Part shown: positions 60,561 through 64,000 of the stretch, piece by piece
How the letters are laid out: each line of letters begins with the position of its first letter
Numbering within the stretch: position 1 is the stretch's first letter
Source of the DNA: Haladaptatus litoreus
GTDB lineage: Archaea; Halobacteriota; Halobacteria; Halobacteriales; Haladaptataceae
Assembly (NCBI RefSeq): GCF_900156425.1
Contig: NZ_FTNO01000001.1
Span: 1,178,001-1,242,000 of the forward strand
DNA: 64,000 nucleotides
Direction: 5' to 3'
The notes under the pieces: generated by a model
Told to the model about the DNA's origin: nothing
What the model saw: the letters and a program-made list of their open reading frames with translations, nothing else
The model's database searches: none
Made by a program: the position numbers and the translations under genes

Positions 60561-61330
60561 ATCGACGCCTCGTCCTCGCGTTCGGTTTGTTCGCCGTGCT
60601 CGCGGCCAGCGCAGGCTGTACGTCGATTTTCGGTTCCGGAAGCATCAGCGACGAACGACTGGGGCAGGAGGCGTCGTACGACTGGGAGACGAATCAGAAC
60701 GTCACTTACAACGTGACCAGCGACCAGTATCAAGCGATTTACAAGATGGACGAGAAGACGACGCTCGAAATCTATCAGGAGGAGACGCTGGGCGAACATG
60801 GGCCCGTCGAAATCTCGTCTGTGCAGTTCCAGTATCCGAACGACACCGTCGTCGGACACGACCAGATTCGGGTGAAAAAGACGAAAGAACAGACTATCAT
60901 CACGCCGCCCCAGAGCGAGGGCAAACTGGCGTACACCGCGCCACGACAGGGAAAAACGTTCGCCGTTCCGACGCATCTGAACGACCAGACCTACGAGGTC
61001 ATCATTCCGAAGGGGATGCGCGTCGATATGTTCCTGTTGAGTGACGTTCGACCGGGTAGCTACACGTCGGAGATGCAGGACGAACGTGTCCACGTGGTCT
61101 GGGACGAACCGGTGAGCGCCGACAGTATCTCGGTTCGCTACTACCTCGCCCGAGACAAGTTCCTCTTCGGCGGCGTGGTCGGCATCGCGCTGGTAGCCGG
61201 ATTAATCGGCCTCGCGTACTTCCGCATGCAGATTCGGGAACTCGAACAGAAACGAGAAGAGATGGGATTGAACGCGGACATTTCCGACGACGACTTCGGC
61301 GGCGGCGGCCCACCACCGGGAATGCAGTAA
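60557..61330 (+). CDS. DUF5803 lipoprotein with C-terminal membrane helix
   Basis: A 257-residue protein. A signal peptide with lipobox SAGC (residues about 17-20) suggests lipid anchoring on the outer face; a C-terminal helix (FLFGGVVGIALVAGLIGLAYF) crosses the membrane, followed by a polar tail (GGGGPPPGMQ). The family is DUF5803, haloarchaeal. ATG 60557 overlaps the DUF2110 stop (ATGA). Confidence 0.85.
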   Translation: MNRRLVLAFGLFAVLAASAGCTSIFGSGSISDERLGQEASYDWETNQNVTYNVTSDQYQAIYKMDEKTTLEIYQEETLGEHGPVEISSVQFQYPNDTVVGHDQIRVKKTKEQTIITPPQSEGKLAYTAPRQGKTFAVPTHLNDQTYEVIIPKGMRVDMFLLSDVRPGSYTSEMQDERVHVVWDEPVSADSISVRYYLARDKFLFGGVVGIALVAGLIGLAYFRMQIRELEQKREEMGLNADISDDDFGGGGPPPGMQ

Positions 61331-61411
61331 CGGGAGTTGCGATAAAACGAAATAGAGACGACCGACCGGACGATGCGACAGGGCTTTTTTCGTCGCGCCA
61401 CACCATCCAGT

Positions 61412-62098
61412 ATGCAAATCGCGCTGATTTCCGTCGGAGACGAGATTCTTTCCGGCGACACCGTCAACACGAACGCGGCATGGTTAGGCAAGCAACTGAC
61501 CGAGCGCGGCGTTTCGGTTGAACGGGTGTTCGTCGTCCCCGACCACGTGGCCGACATCGCCCGCGTGGTAAACGAATCGCTGGCCGAATACGACGCCGTC
61601 ATCGTGACGGGCGGACTCGGCCCGACGCACGACGATTTGACGATGGAGGGCGTCGCCGCCGCTGTCGGCGTTCCAGTCGAAGAACATACGGAAGCGGTCG
61701 AATGGATAGAAACTCATTCCGACTACTCGCACGCCGACCTCGTTTCTGGAACCACACATCTCCCGAAAGGGTCCCGAATGCTCCCCAACGAAGTCGGCGT
61801 CGCCCCCGGCGCGGCAATCGAGAACATCTACGTCCTGCCGGGCGTACCGGAAGAGATGAAAGCGATGTTCGAGCGCATTGAAGACGAGTTCGACGGCGAC
61901 CCGTATTTCAGAGAAGTCGTGCCGGCGGACGAACCCGAGAGCGCGCTCATCGACCGATTCGAAGAACTACGAGAACGATTCGACGTGAAGGTGGGAAGCT
62001 ATCCGGGCGACCACGTTCGCGTCAAAATCGAAGGGTCGGACGAGGAAGTCGTTCAAAACGCGGCGGATTGGCTTCGCCAGCGAGTCGAACGACCGTAA
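61412..62098 (+). CDS. CinA-like molybdopterin-binding domain protein
   Basis: A 228-residue protein with the MoCF-biosynthesis/CinA N-terminal fold: QIALISVGDEILSGDTVNTN, VIVTGGLGPTHDDLT and a PGVPEEMKAMF segment. Bacterial CinA hydrolyses ADP-ribose and nicotinamide mononucleotide; the C-terminal deamidase domain is absent here, as in other archaea. The exact activity is unknown. ATG 61412 is chosen. Confidence 0.9.
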   Translation: MQIALISVGDEILSGDTVNTNAAWLGKQLTERGVSVERVFVVPDHVADIARVVNESLAEYDAVIVTGGLGPTHDDLTMEGVAAAVGVPVEEHTEAVEWIETHSDYSHADLVSGTTHLPKGSRMLPNEVGVAPGAAIENIYVLPGVPEEMKAMFERIEDEFDGDPYFREVVPADEPESALIDRFEELRERFDVKVGSYPGDHVRVKIEGSDEEVVQNAADWLRQRVERP

Positions 62099-62119
62099 AA
62101 CGGTTCGCGGTTGGCTCGG

Positions 62120-62239
62120 CTATCGGTAGAAGTACGCCATCCATGCGACGACAGAGCCGATTGAGGCCACTAAAACGGCGATGCTGACTTCCGCTAGGGG
62201 GAACGTTGCGAGCGGGGCGAGGTCTGCGATTGGAATCAT
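62120..62239 (-). CDS. 39-residue single-helix membrane protein
   Basis: A short frame MIPIADLAPLATFPLAEVSI continuing AVLVASIGSVVAWMAYFYR. It has one hydrophobic segment and ends in Arg. A TATA-like CCTTAAGAGA is centred 27 bases before the ATG, the normal distance for a leaderless haloarchaeal gene, which makes this a real small gene. Confidence 0.65.
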   Translation of the reverse strand: MIPIADLAPLATFPLAEVSIAVLVASIGSVVAWMAYFYR

Positions 62240-62260
62240 GTTCTGCGGTTGTCGGCGCTG

Positions 62261-62270
62261 TCTCTTAAGG
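62261..62270 (-). promoter_or_regulatory. TATA box for the 39-residue protein
   Basis: On the minus strand CCTTAAGAGA, with TTAA centred 27 bases before ATG 62239. Confidence 0.5.
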
Positions 62271-62377
62271 TTTGAGAACTGCCCCCATTTTTCTCATGAT
62301 TCAGTTCGAATCGAACAGTCCTCCGAGGCCGACATACTTATTGAAACGCTTACCGGATTCCGTTGCGGTGGGGAACG

Positions 62378-63229
62378 ATGTTTTACCACGATAATGGGAA
62401 ACTACAGTACACAGTCGAAGTAGAGGAACCGAACCCGGAGTTTGCGAAGATGCTCCAGCAGGCTATCGGCGGCGTGGAGGGGGAGATGCGGGTCGCACTC
62501 CAATACCTGTTTCAGGCGTGGGCGCTTCCGCAAAAACACAGCGAATACCGCCACGCATTGCTGGAAACCGCAGCGGAGGAACTCGGCCACATCGAGATGT
62601 TGGCGACCGCAGTGGCCAAGAATCTCGAAGGAGCGCCGGTCGAACTGCGCAACCAGATGGGACAGGACAGCGCCGTTTCGGCGGCGATGAACGGGATGCA
62701 ACCACGACAGGTGCTCTCGTCCGGCCTGCACGCGATGCCGGTCGATAGCAACGGCGTGCCGTTCAACGGGAGTTGCATCGTCGCAAGCGGCAACCTCGCG
62801 GCGGACATGTACGCTAACGTGATGGCCGAATCGACCGGACGACTGCTCGCCACGCGACTGTGGGAGATGACCGAAGACGACGGTATGAAGGATATGCTGT
62901 CCTATCTCATCGCGCGGGACACGATGCACCAGAACCAGTGGCTCGCCCTCCTACAGGATTTGGGCGACCCGGACGATATGTTCGACCACCTACCGGTTCC
63001 GGACAGTTTCCCGGACGAGATGGAACATCAGGAGTTCAACTACTCGTTCATGTCTACCGACATCAACGAACCGGACGACCCGCAGAAGCCGTGGACACAG
63101 GGCGAGTCGATGGACAGCGAAGGGTCGTTCTCGTTCATTCGAGAGAAGGATTTGGGGAAGACGGAACCGAACCTCCAACCGCCGAACGAGAAAGCACACA
63201 ACGAAGTGAAAGAGCAGGACGACGACTAA
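62378..63229 (+). CDS. Manganese catalase
   Basis: A 283-residue di-manganese catalase that destroys hydrogen peroxide. The four-helix metal site is visible in KMLQQAIGGVEGEMRVALQYLFQA (Glu ligands) and AAEELGHIEMLATAVA (Glu and His), and IARDTMHQNQWLALLQ (His) in the later helix. The C-terminus is an acidic tail (PQKPWTQGESMDSEGSFSF). Haloarchaeal members are common. ATG 62378 fits the family N-terminus (MFYHDNGKLQYTVEVE). Confidence 0.92.
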   Translation: MFYHDNGKLQYTVEVEEPNPEFAKMLQQAIGGVEGEMRVALQYLFQAWALPQKHSEYRHALLETAAEELGHIEMLATAVAKNLEGAPVELRNQMGQDSAVSAAMNGMQPRQVLSSGLHAMPVDSNGVPFNGSCIVASGNLAADMYANVMAESTGRLLATRLWEMTEDDGMKDMLSYLIARDTMHQNQWLALLQDLGDPDDMFDHLPVPDSFPDEMEHQEFNYSFMSTDINEPDDPQKPWTQGESMDSEGSFSFIREKDLGKTEPNLQPPNEKAHNEVKEQDDD

Positions 63230-63268
63230 CGCAAGAAAAGACGACGATTTCGCCACTGCCCACACGCC

Positions 63269-63277
63269 TTTTATCCG
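63269..63277 (+). promoter_or_regulatory. TATA box for the right-edge gene
   Basis: CTTTTATCC centred about 25 bases before ATG 63298. Confidence 0.5.
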
Positions 63278-63297
63278 CGCCACCCAACCCACAGCCA

Positions 63298-64000
63298 TGC
63301 GAATCGGCGTGGTCGTCAATCCCATCGCGGGCATGGGTGGGCGAGTCGGCCTGAAGGGAACCGACGGCAAAGTCGCGGAAGCACGGGAACGGGGAGCAGA
63401 ACAGCGCGCGCCGGACAGGGCGGTTTCCGCCCTGTCCGCGCTCAAAGAGCGTGCGCCAGACGCCGAGATTCTGACCTACGCTGGCGAGATGGGTGCCGAG
63501 GAAGCACGACGCGCTGGATTCGACCCGGAAATCGTCGGCGAACCGTCGAAAGACGACCAAAATGACGAAACCAACGCAGAGGACACTCGCGAGGCGGTTC
63601 GCCGCCTCGCGGCGGAAAACGCAGAGTTGATTCTGTTCGTCGGCGGGGACGGAACCGCGGTCGATGTCGCCGAAACGCTCGCCGAGACAGGCGCGGAAAT
63701 CCCGATGCTGGGCGTCCCCGCCGGAGTGAAAATCTACTCGTCCGTCTTTGCAGTCACGCCGGAAGCGGCGGGGCGCGTCGCCGCCGGATTCGACCGCACG
63801 GAGGAACGCGAAGTGAACGACATCGACGAGGATGCCTACCGCGAGGGCGAAGTCCGGGCAGAACTGCGGGCGATTGCGAACGTTCCCGTCGCCGAATCGC
63901 TCCAATCGAGCAAGCAACTCGGCGGCGGAACGGTCGAAAGCCTCGCCGCCGGAGTCGCCGACGAAGTCGAGGACGGCGTGACATACGTCCTCGGGCCGGG
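63298..64000 (+). CDS. ATP-NAD kinase family protein (cut by window edge)
   Basis: At least 234 residues of an open frame to the right edge. MRIGVVVNPIAGMGGRVGLKG and the kinase motif LFVGGDGTAVDVAET identify the ATP-NAD kinase-like COG3199 group, followed by LGVPAGVKIYSSVFAVTPEAAG. These enzymes phosphorylate NAD or related nucleotides; COG3199 members are a divergent branch. An Ala-rich extension before GGDG (REAVRRLAAENAELI) is usual. Partial; the C-terminus is outside the window. Confidence 0.88.

Overview
The window is chromosomal DNA of a halophilic archaeon (class Halobacteria). Protein sequences are strongly acidic, exported proteins carry twin-arginine signals with haloarchaeal lipoboxes, most promoters are a TATA element centred 26-29 bases before a start codon (leaderless mRNAs), and archaeal information-processing genes are present (TFE, Nop5 and fibrillarin, SUI1). 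The gene set resembles Haladaptatus-like genomes, but genus is an inference. I found no rRNA, tRNA or CRISPR array. Both edges cut genes (a DUF7504 protein on the left, an ATP-NAD kinase-like protein on the right).

Layout. 0-14 kb: an old-yellow-enzyme reductase, a frameshifted exported propeller protein, a CobW GTPase, an Eis-like acetyltransferase, a DUF35/thiolase-fold pair whose thiolase has lost its nucleophilic Cys, SUI1 and an acyl-CoA synthetase. 14-17.4 kb: an AT-rich patch with a tyrosine recombinase/DUF5805 pair and a DUF2182 remnant. 17.4-29.4 kb: kynureninase, Bat-type regulator, coiled-coil protein, ring-cleavage-type VOC protein, glutamate-cysteine ligase, the flpA-nop5 operon and a DNA-repair methyltransferase. 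29.6-33 kb: the phenylacetyl-CoA epoxidase operon paaABCD plus a separate Zn-ribbon gene, with a divergent HTH regulator. 33-41.6 kb: a molybdenum/tungsten block (yqeC, mobA, an AOR-family protein, a formate-dehydrogenase-like catalytic subunit and a NuoF-like partner). 41.6-58 kb: further acyl-CoA and phenylacetate genes (thioesterases, PaaG-like isomerase, MaoC hydratase, paaK) among membrane and stress proteins, including a mechanosensitive channel, a UspA protein and a bis-gamma-glutamylcystine-reductase-like flavoprotein. 59-64 kb: a conserved run tfe-DUF2110-DUF5803-cinA, a 39-residue membrane protein, manganese catalase and the NAD-kinase-like gene.

Themes. (1) Phenylacetate catabolism is nearly complete but spread over 29 kb: ligase, epoxidase, isomerase, hydratase and thioesterase. 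(2) Two genes of gamma-glutamylcysteine metabolism (synthesis and disulfide reduction) lie 21 kb apart. (3) The Mo/W block combines an AOR lacking its Fe-S cysteine cluster with a NuoF homologue lacking nucleotide-binding motifs. (4) The least explained signal is a family of three long intergenic non-coding repeats (7.6, 27.5 and 59 kb) with inverted ends and a hairpin whose stem changes in a compensatory way between copies; this is my best candidate for an undescribed element.
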